Counted from the stretch's first letter, positions 43,023-52,317 are shown. The stretch is DNA of 64,000 bases from Winogradskyella sp046545555 (GCF_046545555.1 NZ_JBHZTH010000001.1:1364001-1428000), one strand, 5' to 3'. The notes: generated by a model from the sequence alone, not told the origin. Numbers and translations are program-made.

Positions 43023-45260
43023 ATGAAAAAATATTTAATATTAATAATGATGTTCTTATCATTCTTTGCATTTGGTCAAGAACAGTTAAAGGGCATAGTT
43101 TTAGAAACAAGTAGCTCTAAAGAATTACCCTTATCAGGCGCAAATGTTTATTGGTTAAATTCCTCAGTTGGCGGCGTAACTAATGATGATGGTACATTTA
43201 GCATACCATATAAATTCTCTTATAATAAGCTTGTAATAAGTTATATTGGGTTTAAAGCCGATACAATAATTATTACTGAAAATAGATATATAAGACATGT
43301 ATTACAAGCCTCAGAAGAATTAGATGTTGTAACACTTATTTCTAGAAAACAGGCTACAACTAAATCTTATTTAAAAGCTACAAATACACTTTTTGTAAGT
43401 AGTGACGAGCTCTTAAAAGCAGCATGTTGTAATCTCTCAGAGAGTTTTGAAACTAATCCATCTATCGATGTAAATTTTGCTGATGCAGTTTCTGGTACAA
43501 AACAGATTAGAATGTTAGGTTTAAACTCACCTTACATCTTAATTACAACAGAGAATATTCCTTCTATACGCGGTGCATCTCAAGCCTATGGTTTAAGTTT
43601 TATTCCAGGTACTTGGGTAGAAAGTATACAAATTACTAAAGGAACAGGTAGTGTTGTTAACGGTTTTGAAAGTATTGCAGGGCAAATAAATGCGGAGCTC
43701 GTTAAGCCAAATACAGATGACAAGCTTTTTGTAAATGCTTATGCCGGTCTTAATGGGAGATTTGAGTTAAATACGCACATTAATCAAAAAGTATCGGATA
43801 GGTGGAGTACAGGTTTATACTTACATGGTAATAAAAGAGATAAGAAATTCGATAGAAATGATGATTCGTTTTTAGATGTGCCAATAAAGGAACAAATTAA
43901 TGTGATGAGCCGTTGGCAATATACCAATGGTGAAAAAGGAATTGTAAGCTTTATTAATCTACGTTACCTTAATGATAAAACTCAATCTGGTCAAGAAGAT
44001 TTTAATCCAGAATCAGATAGAGGAACTACCAATTTTTGGGGAAGCGAAATTAATACAGAACGTTTTGAAATTACAACAAAATTAGGTTTTGTAAACCCTA
44101 AAGTGCCATATCAAAGCTTAGGATTTCAAACGGCTTTCAGTCATCACAGACAAGACTCTTATTTTGGTTTAAATATCTATGATATACAGCACAATAGTTT
44201 TTATTCCAATTTAGTTTATAATAGTATAATTACAGATTCGCGTCATAAAATAAAAACAGGTTTAAGTTTTACTTACGATCATTTTGATGAATTTGTAGAT
44301 ACAGATTCTTTTGAGCGCACTGAGAATTCAGTTGGTGGATTTTTTGAGTATGCTTATGATGACTTAGATAAGTTAACAATGACTGCAGGTATAAGATTAG
44401 ATCAGCATAATAGACTAGGTTTTTTTGTAACCCCACGTTTGCATGTAAGATATTCACCGTGGGAGAAATCGGCATTTAGAGCTTCTATTGGAAGGGGTAA
44501 ACGAAGTGCGAATATTTTTGCCGAAAATCAAAATATGTTTTCTAGTTCGAGACAAATCAATATTTTAAGTAATGGCGGCAAAATCTATGGCTTAGACCCT
44601 GAAATTGCATGGAATTATGGAATAAGTTATTTACAAGGGTTTAATTTATTTGAAAGAAAGGCAGACGTCACCTTAGATTTCTACAGAACGGATTTTCATA
44701 ATCAGGTCATTGTAGATTGGGAAAATCCTTTTGAGCTTAATTTTTATAATCTTAATGGTAAGAGTTATGCTAATAGTTTTCAAATAGAATTTAATTATAA
44801 CGCATTTAGAGGTTTCGATTTAAGAACGGCTTATAAGTATTATGATATAAAAGCAGATTATAATTCTGGTCGCCTAGAAAAACCATTAACTCCACGACAC
44901 AGATTATTTGCTAATGCATCCTTTGAAACAGACGAAAAGGAAAATAGTGCGCAATGGAAATTCGATGCCACATATAATTGGTTAGATTCGCAACGTTTTC
45001 CTTCAACAAATTTAAGTACCTCAGAATTTCGGTTAGATGAGTATTCCCCAACTATTGGGACATTAAATCTACAAGTTACAAAAGTGTTTTCTTCTAAATT
45101 TGAAGTATATTTAGGTGCAGAAAATATTACCAATGTACGTCAGTCAAACCCGATTGTAAGTGCAGATGATCCTTTTGGGTCAAATTTTGATAGTAATTTT
45201 GTTTATGGTCCAATTTTTGGAAGTATGTTTTACTCGGGTTTAAGATATCGTATAGAGTAA
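43023..45260 (+). CDS. TonB-dependent outer-membrane receptor, probable metal transporter
   Basis: A 745-residue receptor. Order: signal peptide (ends FAFGQ), carboxypeptidase-like beta-sandwich (about 22-100, GIVLETSSSKELPLSGANVYW), plug (about 120-230, with QIRMLGLNSPYILI and ITKGTGSVVNGFESIAGQINAELV), and a 22-strand-type barrel ending in MFYSGLRYRIE with a terminal aromatic-rich strand. The plug has an unusual Cys135-Cys136 pair (LLKAACCNLSESFETNPS). With the HMA protein downstream and the HYC_CC_PP protein upstream this points to copper or another soft metal. No siderophore genes are near. Confidence 0.92.
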   Translation: MKKYLILIMMFLSFFAFGQEQLKGIVLETSSSKELPLSGANVYWLNSSVGGVTNDDGTFSIPYKFSYNKLVISYIGFKADTIIITENRYIRHVLQASEELDVVTLISRKQATTKSYLKATNTLFVSSDELLKAACCNLSESFETNPSIDVNFADAVSGTKQIRMLGLNSPYILITTENIPSIRGASQAYGLSFIPGTWVESIQITKGTGSVVNGFESIAGQINAELVKPNTDDKLFVNAYAGLNGRFELNTHINQKVSDRWSTGLYLHGNKRDKKFDRNDDSFLDVPIKEQINVMSRWQYTNGEKGIVSFINLRYLNDKTQSGQEDFNPESDRGTTNFWGSEINTERFEITTKLGFVNPKVPYQSLGFQTAFSHHRQDSYFGLNIYDIQHNSFYSNLVYNSIITDSRHKIKTGLSFTYDHFDEFVDTDSFERTENSVGGFFEYAYDDLDKLTMTAGIRLDQHNRLGFFVTPRLHVRYSPWEKSAFRASIGRGKRSANIFAENQNMFSSSRQINILSNGGKIYGLDPEIAWNYGISYLQGFNLFERKADVTLDFYRTDFHNQVIVDWENPFELNFYNLNGKSYANSFQIEFNYNAFRGFDLRTAYKYYDIKADYNSGRLEKPLTPRHRLFANASFETDEKENSAQWKFDATYNWLDSQRFPSTNLSTSEFRLDEYSPTIGTLNLQVTKVFSSKFEVYLGAENITNVRQSNPIVSADDPFGSNFDSNFVYGPIFGSMFYSGLRYRIE

Positions 45261-45309
45261 CACATAATTTTATGGAGCTGACAGTCACATAAAAAATGAA
45301 TATAATAAG

Positions 45310-45690
45310 ATGAAAAAAATAATTTTAATTTGCACAGTATTATTTTCTACAGGAGTATTTGCCCAAAATAAAAATGCTAAAGCTTCAATGGAAGTGGATG
45401 GCATTTGTGGTATGTGTAAACAACGAATAGAAAAAGCTGCAATAAGAACTAAAGGGGTAAAATCTGCAGTTTGGAATTTGGATACCCATGAGTTAAAACT
45501 TATCTACGATGAACGTAAGACAGATTTAACTATAATATCAAAAAAGTTAGCTTCAGTAGGGCATGATACGAAAGAGGTGAAAGCAACAGAAGAACAATAT
45601 GAAACTGTTCATCCTTGCTGTAAATACCGAGATAAAGATGTAGTAAAAGATCATGACGGTGAGAAGCAAAACAAGAAGAATAAAAAATAG
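45310..45690 (+). CDS. Secreted heavy-metal-associated (HMA) domain protein
   Basis: A 126-residue protein with a signal peptide (ends GVFAQN) and one HMA domain (about 24-95): VDGICGMCKQRIEKAA with the metal-binding Cys33 and Cys36, then GVKSAVWNLDTHELKLIYDE. The tail adds a second Cys pair (HPCCKYRDKD, about 107-108) and a Lys/His-rich end. It may act as a periplasmic copper or mercury-type carrier fed by the receptor 49 bases upstream. Confidence 0.9.
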   Translation: MKKIILICTVLFSTGVFAQNKNAKASMEVDGICGMCKQRIEKAAIRTKGVKSAVWNLDTHELKLIYDERKTDLTIISKKLASVGHDTKEVKATEEQYETVHPCCKYRDKDVVKDHDGEKQNKKNKK

Positions 45691-45729
45691 GAATTTAATT
45701 ATATCAGTTAATAAATAGACACGAACCTT

Positions 45730-46338
45730 ATGAAGTTTAAATTATTTTTAATTATTACATTAATATCTTTTGTAACCGCGAACGCCCAAAAAGATTATAT
45801 CATAACCATAGATGGGAAGTCATATGAGATTGAAATGGATAGTGAAATAGAAATAAAAATAAAAGGTAAGAAGCTCGATTTAGGACTTAGAAAAAAAGAC
45901 ACATTACTACTAGATGAAGATTATTTTCAACTTAAGTATACAAAGAAACATAAAGTATCTAAAGTTACTGTAGAAGAAGGTATAGACCAGTTAATGATAA
46001 TGACTGCTGGCGGATCTGGTGTAATCGTTCAGAAATATAGTAGTTTTAACCCGACAATGCTTCAAGAGATGATGCTCAACGAGGTGACTAAAGAAAGTGT
46101 TAGTTATGGTTATAGCTTAGTGAGAAAAGACTATGATAAAAAATTATTATCTGGTGAAACTATAAAAGTATTAAAAGCTGTTTTAGACTATAAAGGAGAA
46201 ACTGAGACCTATGAAATTGCAGCGCACGGAAAAAAAGATGAAGGTATTTTAGTAATGACTATGGACATGGGTTTAGGTCTTGGTGATGGTGGTCCTGAAA
46301 TGGTTCAACTTATGTGGGACACTTTAAAAATAAAATAG
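45730..46338 (+). CDS. Hypothetical secreted protein
   Basis: A 202-residue protein with a signal peptide (ends VTANAQ). The mature part is rich in short beta strands with Lys/Glu alternation (KSYEIEMDSEIEIKIKGKK), an amphipathic middle (IDQLMIMTAGGSGVIVQKYS), and ends LGDGGPEMVQLMWDTLKIK. No cysteine is present and I do not recognise a family. It follows the HMA gene by 39 bases in the same direction, so it may belong to that transcript. Confidence 0.6.
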   Translation: MKFKLFLIITLISFVTANAQKDYIITIDGKSYEIEMDSEIEIKIKGKKLDLGLRKKDTLLLDEDYFQLKYTKKHKVSKVTVEEGIDQLMIMTAGGSGVIVQKYSSFNPTMLQEMMLNEVTKESVSYGYSLVRKDYDKKLLSGETIKVLKAVLDYKGETETYEIAAHGKKDEGILVMTMDMGLGLGDGGPEMVQLMWDTLKIK

Positions 46339-46389
46339 CATTTAATAAATGTAAATGATGTTTTTCTATCACATTTTTCAATCAAAATA

Positions 46390-47493
46390 ATGAAAAAGAT
46401 TCTCTGTATAACCTTAATAATTGTTTTACAAAGTTGCAGCAGCAATGATGATAGCAATGTTGTGACGGCACCAGTGGCTACTGATATTTCAGTGTCATCT
46501 TCCGTAAGTCTAATTAATTGGACTGCGAGTATCGATTTGCAACAAAAATTAGACATTGCATTGAGTTATGATTATGGAGCTGCTCTAATTAGTGAAACGG
46601 TAAAACAGACAAATTTTAACGCGGATACGACTCAAGTCATTACCACAATTAATTTTATAGCGGCTGTACAGAATGCTTACACTGATACTAATCTATCAAA
46701 TAATTCTGTTACGATTAATCTTATTAAAAATATTGAAAACCCGGTACCAGAAGGGGTTGAATTAAAGGCAGATGGACCAGGAAGTACATATGACTTAATT
46801 ACTTCTGTATTAGCGCCAGGTCAAAACCCTATTGAGACACCAGATTGTAATCATACGGCATTTGGAAATCATATAGACGAACTTTTTGATACTGACTTAA
46901 ATACTAATGTCTTTCGTTTTTTTATTCATACTACACCAGATAATGATCGTTGTATAAATTTTGATCGTCAACGGAATGAAATAAAGACTTATAGCCAATC
47001 TCCAGATAATTTATTAGGGATAGAAAATGAAACTGTTATCTATAAATGGAAATTTAAATTGAAAGCAGGATTTCAATCATCTCCAAATTTCACACATTTA
47101 CACCAATTAAAATCGGTTGGAGGTGCATTAGAAAGTATGCCAATGTATACATTAACAACTCGCAAAGGTACACCAGATAAACTTCAATTGCGTTACGCAG
47201 AGACAGATAGTCAAATAACTGTAGAAGAGGCTGAATTAGCACCCTTTATAGATACGTGGTTAGAGGTTACAGAAACCATTAAATACGGTACATCTGGCAC
47301 TTATGCTATTGAAATTAAGAATATAAGTGATGATTCCGTTTTATTTGAGTACTCTAATAATACCATCATAAATTGGAGGCCAGAAGCATCCTTTGTAAGA
47401 CCAAAATGGGGCATCTATAGAAGTTTAATAAATCAACAAGATCTAAGGGATGAAGAAGTATTGTTTGCTGATTTTAGTATAACTGAAATTTAA
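46390..47493 (+). CDS. Lipoprotein resembling jelly-roll polysaccharide lyases
   Basis: A 367-residue lipoprotein (lipobox IVLQSC, Cys16). Residues about 30-120 look like an Ig-type CARDB-like module. The remainder resembles a beta jelly-roll lyase of the heparin-lyase-I/PL20 kind: NHTAFGNHIDELFD, KWKFKLKAGFQSSPNFTHLHQLK, TLTTRKGTPDKLQLRY, and RPKWGIYRSL ... LRDEEVLFADF. This is pattern memory, not a search. No susCD or sulfatase genes are nearby, so it is not in a classical polysaccharide utilisation locus. Confidence 0.65.
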   Translation: MKKILCITLIIVLQSCSSNDDSNVVTAPVATDISVSSSVSLINWTASIDLQQKLDIALSYDYGAALISETVKQTNFNADTTQVITTINFIAAVQNAYTDTNLSNNSVTINLIKNIENPVPEGVELKADGPGSTYDLITSVLAPGQNPIETPDCNHTAFGNHIDELFDTDLNTNVFRFFIHTTPDNDRCINFDRQRNEIKTYSQSPDNLLGIENETVIYKWKFKLKAGFQSSPNFTHLHQLKSVGGALESMPMYTLTTRKGTPDKLQLRYAETDSQITVEEAELAPFIDTWLEVTETIKYGTSGTYAIEIKNISDDSVLFEYSNNTIINWRPEASFVRPKWGIYRSLINQQDLRDEEVLFADFSITEI

Positions 47494-48000
47494 ACTCCTC
47501 ACAAGTCTAACAGTTTAATAAACTGTTGTTGTAGTATTAGCCTTTACCTCACAAATAATGACATGTATCAATCGTTATCAATTTCTATTGTTAGAAGTTT
47601 TAGCGTGTTTACAAATTCAATATTTTAAGAAGTGATATGCGTTTTGCTAAAGATTTCTTTAAGGTCTTATGCACGATTAGATATTGAGGTTCATAATTGA
47701 TAAGATCTATTATAAATTTTCTAAAACTATAGAGCATAATTCCTCTGCTACCCATAAAACTTCATTTTACCTTATGCAACTTTAGTTGAGGTTAGACTTT
47801 TATCGTTTTTATCATCATTTTGATAATTGTTTTATTAGGCAATGAACTCATCTTTGCATTAATAATTACAAACAATAAATCAAAACCTATGGCGTATTTT
47901 CCAGATAACGGTATGATGATTGAATTTTTTATATAATTATTAATTAATAGCAAAAGAAGATACTTAGCTTTTAGTATCCTTTTCTCAAAAGAAAACAAAT
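47494..48000. other. 507-base intergenic region
   Basis: No convincing gene on either strand. It holds a weak hairpin (AACAGTT/AACTGTT, 47509-47527) just past the lyase-like gene, a promoter candidate near 47850, and a GATACT/AGTATC hairpin at 47959-47978 flanked by A-runs and T-runs, 22 bases before the next ATG. The rest is AT-rich with frequent stops. Confidence 0.6.
47827..47856 (+). promoter_or_regulatory. Candidate promoter for the methyltransferase gene at 48001
   Basis: TTG at 47827-47829, 19-base spacer, then CATCTTTG at 47849-47856, one mismatch from TAnnTTTG. It would give a leader of about 140 bases containing the GATACT/AGTATC hairpin. Confidence 0.35.
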
Positions 48001-48621
48001 ATGATTACAGAACAAATAGAAACGACTTTAGCTAGCTTATATAACGACTCAAAATATGACCATCTCAAAATGATGAAAGGTTTTTCTAAAAGTATATTTA
48101 GACCAATAAAGCCATCTGATTTCAAGGATGTATATCTTTCTATCTCACAAGAACAAGGTAGGGATTTGGTGCAATTTATAAAGAATAATAATCTAAAAAA
48201 TATTGTTGAATTTGGGACTTCGTTCGGAATATCCACTATATTTTTAGCACAAGGTGCTGCAGATACAGCAGGTCATATTATCACAACTGAGTTAATTGAA
48301 TCTAAAGCTAAAAAGGCGATTGAAAATTTTGAAAGAGCAGGTGTAGATGATATAATTGAAGTAAGAATAGGAGACGCTATGGATACTTTAAAGAATCACC
48401 AAGAGTCAATAGACTTATTACTATTGGACGGTTGGAAAGATTTGTATTTGCCTTTATTTAACATGTTGGAGCCTAATTTTCATGAAAATACTTTTATCTA
48501 CGTAGATAATGCAGATATGGAAGAAACTAAAGTGTTTTTAAAAACCATTGTCAAAAACTCTAAATATAAGTTACAATCAAAATATAATGGAAAGGTCGCA
48601 ATTATCACTAGTATAAGTTAA
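48001..48621 (+). CDS. Class I SAM-dependent O-methyltransferase-like protein
   Basis: A 206-residue protein with the O-methyltransferase start region (ISQEQGRDLVQFI), motif I VEFGTSFGISTIFLA, the acidic ribose ligand in ITTELIESKAKKA, VRIGDAMDTL, and LLLDGWKDLYLPLF in place of the usual DADK metal-binding segment. Altered acidic residues there suggest metal-independent catalysis. The substrate is unknown. An NTF2-like protein gene follows by 10 bases, so a small two-gene unit is likely. Confidence 0.85.
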   Translation: MITEQIETTLASLYNDSKYDHLKMMKGFSKSIFRPIKPSDFKDVYLSISQEQGRDLVQFIKNNNLKNIVEFGTSFGISTIFLAQGAADTAGHIITTELIESKAKKAIENFERAGVDDIIEVRIGDAMDTLKNHQESIDLLLLDGWKDLYLPLFNMLEPNFHENTFIYVDNADMEETKVFLKTIVKNSKYKLQSKYNGKVAIITSIS

Positions 48622-48631
48622 TTTAATTATT

Positions 48632-49381
48632 ATGAAATTCATAGAAAAAATCTTAAAGGAAGAATATAATGAAGTACTTTCTTATTTAACTGAAAATGTA
48701 AAACTTAATCTTCAAACGGTTGGTGATGCAAAAGGTAAAGCTTCTGGTATAAAATTATTGAAAAAGCAATTCGAATACCTTCAAAATGAAATTAAAGAAG
48801 TAAAAGTTTTTAAACAATTTGAAGATGAAAAACATAGTGTTATCGAGTATGATATTTTACTTAATAACACGTTCGACTTACCCTTAGTAGCAATTATGGT
48901 GAAAGATGGAGATAAGTTTAGTGAAGTGCGCACATATCATTCAGTTTATCCTATTACAGAAGGACATGTTTTTAGAGCATCTATATTTTCTGAACAAATT
49001 GAATTAATAGAACCAAAAGAGGTGGTAAGCTATTTTGACGGTATTACTATTGGCTCAACTCAAGCCACAATGGCAACGTTAGCTTTTGAAGACGACGTAT
49101 ATTTTAGAGAACCTGCTGGATGGCGCTGGAATCATAAAACTAGAGAAGGGTTAAAAAAACATTTTGACCATTTCTTTGGAGATGGCGGAGTACCCTTAAA
49201 ATTTCATAACTATGTGTTTGATAAAGAGTCTGGGACTTTTGCAGGTGAATACACTTGTGAAGTTTGGGGTAGTGCAACTTTTAAGCCTCAAGCAGGTGTT
49301 TCTATTTACGATATAAATAAAGAAACTGGTAAAATAACAGGCATTAGAGTTTATGACAATGTAGATACAAATTATAGATAA
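48632..49381 (+). CDS. Double NTF2/SnoaL-like domain protein
   Basis: A 249-residue cytosolic protein that appears to be two NTF2-like cones in tandem. The first (about 1-125) has GDAKGKASGIKLLKKQFEYL and ends EVRTYHSVYPI. The second (about 130-249) has VSYFDGITIGSTQ, FREPAGWRWNHKTREGLKKHFDHFFGDGGVP and GITGIRVYDNVD-like strands. NTF2 cones serve as enzymes of small molecules or ligand binders. Pairing with a methyltransferase suggests modification of a small metabolite, but nothing more can be said. Confidence 0.7.
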   Translation: MKFIEKILKEEYNEVLSYLTENVKLNLQTVGDAKGKASGIKLLKKQFEYLQNEIKEVKVFKQFEDEKHSVIEYDILLNNTFDLPLVAIMVKDGDKFSEVRTYHSVYPITEGHVFRASIFSEQIELIEPKEVVSYFDGITIGSTQATMATLAFEDDVYFREPAGWRWNHKTREGLKKHFDHFFGDGGVPLKFHNYVFDKESGTFAGEYTCEVWGSATFKPQAGVSIYDINKETGKITGIRVYDNVDTNYR

Positions 49382-49463
49382 GAGTAGTTAAGATTTAATA
49401 TTATTGTTGACTTTACAGTTTGGTAAATAAACCCAAATTAGAGTTACTAATTTATGCATTCTA

Positions 49464-50105
49464 TTATTTAGCGAGTATATCTAAAATACTATCACATCTT
49501 TTAATACCCTCTAAAGTAGCATCGCGTTTAAACATTAAAGCTCCGTATACACTCTGAATAATATTTTTCAATAATTTTTCGTCTTTAAAAGGAATTTTAC
49601 CTACTTCTATTAATTCATAGTCTGTATGGTAAATAAAATAGTTTCCTAGATAATCTTTATTGATTATTTCTTGTCGTTTGTAGGCGTTTAAAATATCTTC
49701 ATAGTCTGAATAGTGTTTTTGAATAGTAGTTCTAAGCTCAAAATTATTCAGTAGTTTTAGGTCACCAGAGTTAACTAGAGTTTGGTGCGTGTAGTCTTTT
49801 GGTTTAAATGAAGTTAATTGTGCTAAATTATAAATTGCTCTTAATCTTTGATTTTTATCAGGACTATTTTTCCCAAGAATAGAGATGACATCTTTGGCTT
49901 GGTCTATTTTGGTTTTAATGATTTCCAGGTTAGATTCTAAATGCAATTTATCAGCTGCTATATCTTGTTTTAAATTAGTTATATATTCGTTTTTCTGAGT
50001 TTCATCGGATCTCTTTTCTCCCCAATTATTCATAGCAAAGGCTAAAGAGATACCTACAATAACTATTAAAATTTCGCCAAAAGCATAGGTGAGTTTCTTT
50101 TTCAT
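49464..50105 (-). CDS. DUF6090-like membrane protein
   Basis: A 213-residue protein with one N-terminal membrane helix in the string YAFGEILIVIVGISLAFAMNNWGE, followed by a helical soluble domain (NEYITNLKQDIAADKLHLE). The G-E-I-L-I-V-x-x-G-I-S-x-A-x-x-x-N-N-W motif is the recognisable mark of DUF6090 proteins in Bacteroidota, function unknown. Stand-alone gene, convergent with the NTF2-like gene. Confidence 0.8.
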   Translation of the reverse strand: MKKKLTYAFGEILIVIVGISLAFAMNNWGEKRSDETQKNEYITNLKQDIAADKLHLESNLEIIKTKIDQAKDVISILGKNSPDKNQRLRAIYNLAQLTSFKPKDYTHQTLVNSGDLKLLNNFELRTTIQKHYSDYEDILNAYKRQEIINKDYLGNYFIYHTDYELIEVGKIPFKDEKLLKNIIQSVYGALMFKRDATLEGIKRCDSILDILAK

Positions 50106-50156
50106 AGGTTTAAAACATTGTACTTCTTTAAAATTAGGAAAATAACATACAAAACC

Positions 50157-50185
50157 AAAAGCCTTTGATGAAAACCAAAGGCTTT
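50157..50185 (-). terminator. Intrinsic terminator after groEL
   Basis: AAAGCCTTTG / CAAAGGCTTT, 10-bp stem with an 8-base loop, 66 bases beyond the groEL stop; T-runs on both sides are short. Confidence 0.65.
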
Positions 50186-50250
50186 ATAGCTTAAAATATA
50201 TTTACTTGCTTATATATGCATAGCAAGTTGTTGTGTATCCTTGTTAAGAA

Positions 50251-51882
50251 TTACATCATGCCAGGCATTCCGCCTCCGCCCATTGGTGGCATGGCAGGAG
50301 CATCTTCTTTAATATCTACTAAAGCACACTCAGTGGTTAAAATCATACCAGCTACAGAAGCGGCATTTTCCAAAGCAATACGAGTTACTTTTTTAGGATC
50401 GATAATACCAGCTTTTAGCATATCTACATAAGTTTCAGACTTAGCATTATATCCAAAATCTTTTTTACCTTCTAAAACTTTATTAATTACAACAGAACCT
50501 TCTCCACCTGCATTTTCTACAATAGTTCTTAAAGGAGATTCAATAGCTTTGTTTACAATTTGTACACCAGTTGTTTCATCTAAGTTCTCTGTTGTGATTT
50601 TTTCTAAAGTTTTCTTAGCTCTCACTAATGCAACTCCACCGCCAGCAACGATCCCTTCTTCAACAGCTGCTCGTGTTGCATGTAATGCATCATCAACTCT
50701 GTCTTTTTTCTCTTTCATTTCTACTTCAGATGCAGCACCTACATAGAGTACAGCAACTCCACCAGCTAATTTTGCTAATCGCTCTTGTAATTTTTCTCGA
50801 TCGTAATCAGAAGTCGTTGTTTCTATCTGCGCTTTTATTTGGTTTACTCTTGCTTTTATATCAGAAGCTTTTCCGTTACCATTTACAATTGTTGTATTGT
50901 CTTTATCGATAGTTACGGTCTCCGCTGTTCCTAGCATAGTAAGATCTGCATTCTCTAAAGAGAATCCTCTTTCTTCAGAGATTACAACACCACCTGTTAA
51001 TATAGCTATGTCTTCTAGCATTGCTTTACGTCTATCACCAAAACCAGGAGCTTTCACAGCTGCTATTTTTAGTCCACCACGCAATTTATTAACAACTAAA
51101 GTTGCTAATGCTTGTCCTTCAACATCTTCTGCTATAATTAATAGAGGACGACCAGACTGTGCAACTGGTTCTAATATTGGTAGAATTTCTTGTAAGTTAG
51201 AAATCTTCTTATCAAACAATAAAATGTATGGATTCTCTAAATCAGCAATCATTTTATCAGCATCAGTGACGAAATAAGGGGATAAATACCCTCTGTCAAA
51301 CTGCATGCCTTCTACAACGTCAACGTATGTTTCCATACCTTTCGCTTCTTCTACAGTAATTACACCTTCTTTACCAACTTTTCCGAAGGCTTTAGCGATT
51401 AAATCACCAATAGTGTCATCGTTGTTAGCAGAAATCGCCGCAACTTGTTTAATCTTGTCAGAATCGCTACCTACTTTTTTAGATTGTTTATCAAGGTCAG
51501 AAACAATAGCTTCGACAGCTTTGTCAATACCTCGTTTTAAATCCATAGGATTAGCACCTGCAGCAACATTTTTAAGTCCTTCTTTTACAATAGCTTGTGC
51601 TAAAACTGTAGCGGTAGTTGTGCCGTCACCAGCTAGATCGTTAGTTTTAGAAGCAACCTCTTTTACCATTTGCGCTCCCATATTTTCAAGTTCATCTGCA
51701 AGCTCAATTTCTTTTGCTACAGATACACCATCCTTGGTTACTTGAGGAGCACCAAATGATTTTCCTATAATTACATTACGACCTTTTGGTCCTAAAGTTA
51801 CTTTTACTGCGTTTGCTAAAGCATCTACACCACGTTTTAGTCCGTCGCGTGCTTCAATATCAAATTTTATATCTTTTGCCAT
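50251..51882 (-). CDS. groEL: Chaperonin GroEL (60 kDa)
   Basis: The tetradecameric folding chamber subunit, 543 residues. ATP-binding LGPKGRNVIIGK and AGDGTTTATVLAQ, the apical domain around GRPLLIIAEDVEGQALATLVVNKLRGG (split), and VEEGIVAGGGVAL are all present. The C-terminal tail ends in the Gly-Met repeat GGGGMPGMM. Lies 111 bases downstream of groES in the same direction. Confidence 0.99.
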   Translation of the reverse strand: MAKDIKFDIEARDGLKRGVDALANAVKVTLGPKGRNVIIGKSFGAPQVTKDGVSVAKEIELADELENMGAQMVKEVASKTNDLAGDGTTTATVLAQAIVKEGLKNVAAGANPMDLKRGIDKAVEAIVSDLDKQSKKVGSDSDKIKQVAAISANNDDTIGDLIAKAFGKVGKEGVITVEEAKGMETYVDVVEGMQFDRGYLSPYFVTDADKMIADLENPYILLFDKKISNLQEILPILEPVAQSGRPLLIIAEDVEGQALATLVVNKLRGGLKIAAVKAPGFGDRRKAMLEDIAILTGGVVISEERGFSLENADLTMLGTAETVTIDKDNTTIVNGNGKASDIKARVNQIKAQIETTTSDYDREKLQERLAKLAGGVAVLYVGAASEVEMKEKKDRVDDALHATRAAVEEGIVAGGGVALVRAKKTLEKITTENLDETTGVQIVNKAIESPLRTIVENAGGEGSVVINKVLEGKKDFGYNAKSETYVDMLKAGIIDPKKVTRIALENAASVAGMILTTECALVDIKEDAPAMPPMGGGGMPGMM

Positions 51883-51904
51883 CGTTAAAATTTTAATTTT
51901 AGCG

Positions 51905-51922
51905 TTTCCGCGAAAGCGGAAA
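51905..51922. repeat. Short GNRA-loop inverted repeat between groES and groEL
   Basis: TTTCCGC-GAAA-GCGGAAA forms a perfect 7-bp stem with a GAAA tetraloop. It is followed at 51978 by agcaggaatgacaatc. This looks like the GC-rich REP-type elements common in flavobacterial intergenic DNA. It may also shape the groES-groEL message. Its copy number cannot be judged from this window. Confidence 0.45.
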
Positions 51923-51993
51923 TCTGTTTGTGTTTAATTTAAAAAATTTAGTTTTTTGGTTGATCATATTCATGTCTTAGCAGGAATGACAAT

Positions 51994-52269
51994 CTAAATT
52001 ATCGCCAAGATGTCACTTTCGCGCATCATTAAATAGTCTTTTCCTTCTAATTTAAGTTCTGTTCCTCCATACTTTCCGTAAAGTACAGTATCACCAACTT
52101 TAACTGTAATAGGTTCGTCTTTTGTGCCTTTTCCAGTTGCTACTACAGTTCCTTTTTGTGGTTTTTCTTTTGCATTATCTGGAATAATAATACCTGAAGC
52201 CGTAGTTGTTTCAGCTTGCATTGGTTCTACAAGAACACGATCTGCTAAAGGTTTAATGTTTAAAGCCAT
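51994..52269 (-). CDS. groES: Co-chaperonin GroES (10 kDa)
   Basis: A 91-residue lid of the GroEL chamber. It shows the family pattern IKPLADRVLVEPMQAE, the mobile loop ETTTASGIIIPDNAKEKP, GTVVATGKGTKDE, and KVGDTVLYGKYGGTEL. Start of the groESL operon. The usual CIRCE operator is not seen; a short palindrome lies upstream. Confidence 0.98.
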   Translation of the reverse strand: MALNIKPLADRVLVEPMQAETTTASGIIIPDNAKEKPQKGTVVATGKGTKDEPITVKVGDTVLYGKYGGTELKLEGKDYLMMRESDILAII

Positions 52270-52303
52270 TTTGTTGTATGTTTTAGTTGTTTTAAATTCT
52301 AAT

Positions 52304-52317
52304 TACGCTCTAGCGTA
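52304..52317. promoter_or_regulatory. Palindrome upstream of groES
   Basis: TACGCT-CT-AGCGTA, a perfect 6-bp inverted repeat 35 bases before the groES ATG, with matching AA/TT two bases outside each arm. It could be an operator or an mRNA hairpin of the heat-shock operon. It is not the CIRCE sequence. Confidence 0.35.

Noticed and set aside
47792..47998. 68-codon leftward frame in the intergenic region
   Set aside because: Low-complexity Ile/Lys/Leu-rich sequence in AT-rich DNA, no signal or domain; it would begin against the start of the gene at 48001.
50628..51745. Open frames on the plus strand opposite groEL
   Set aside because: They are shadows of the groEL coding sequence, without start signals or sensible protein composition.
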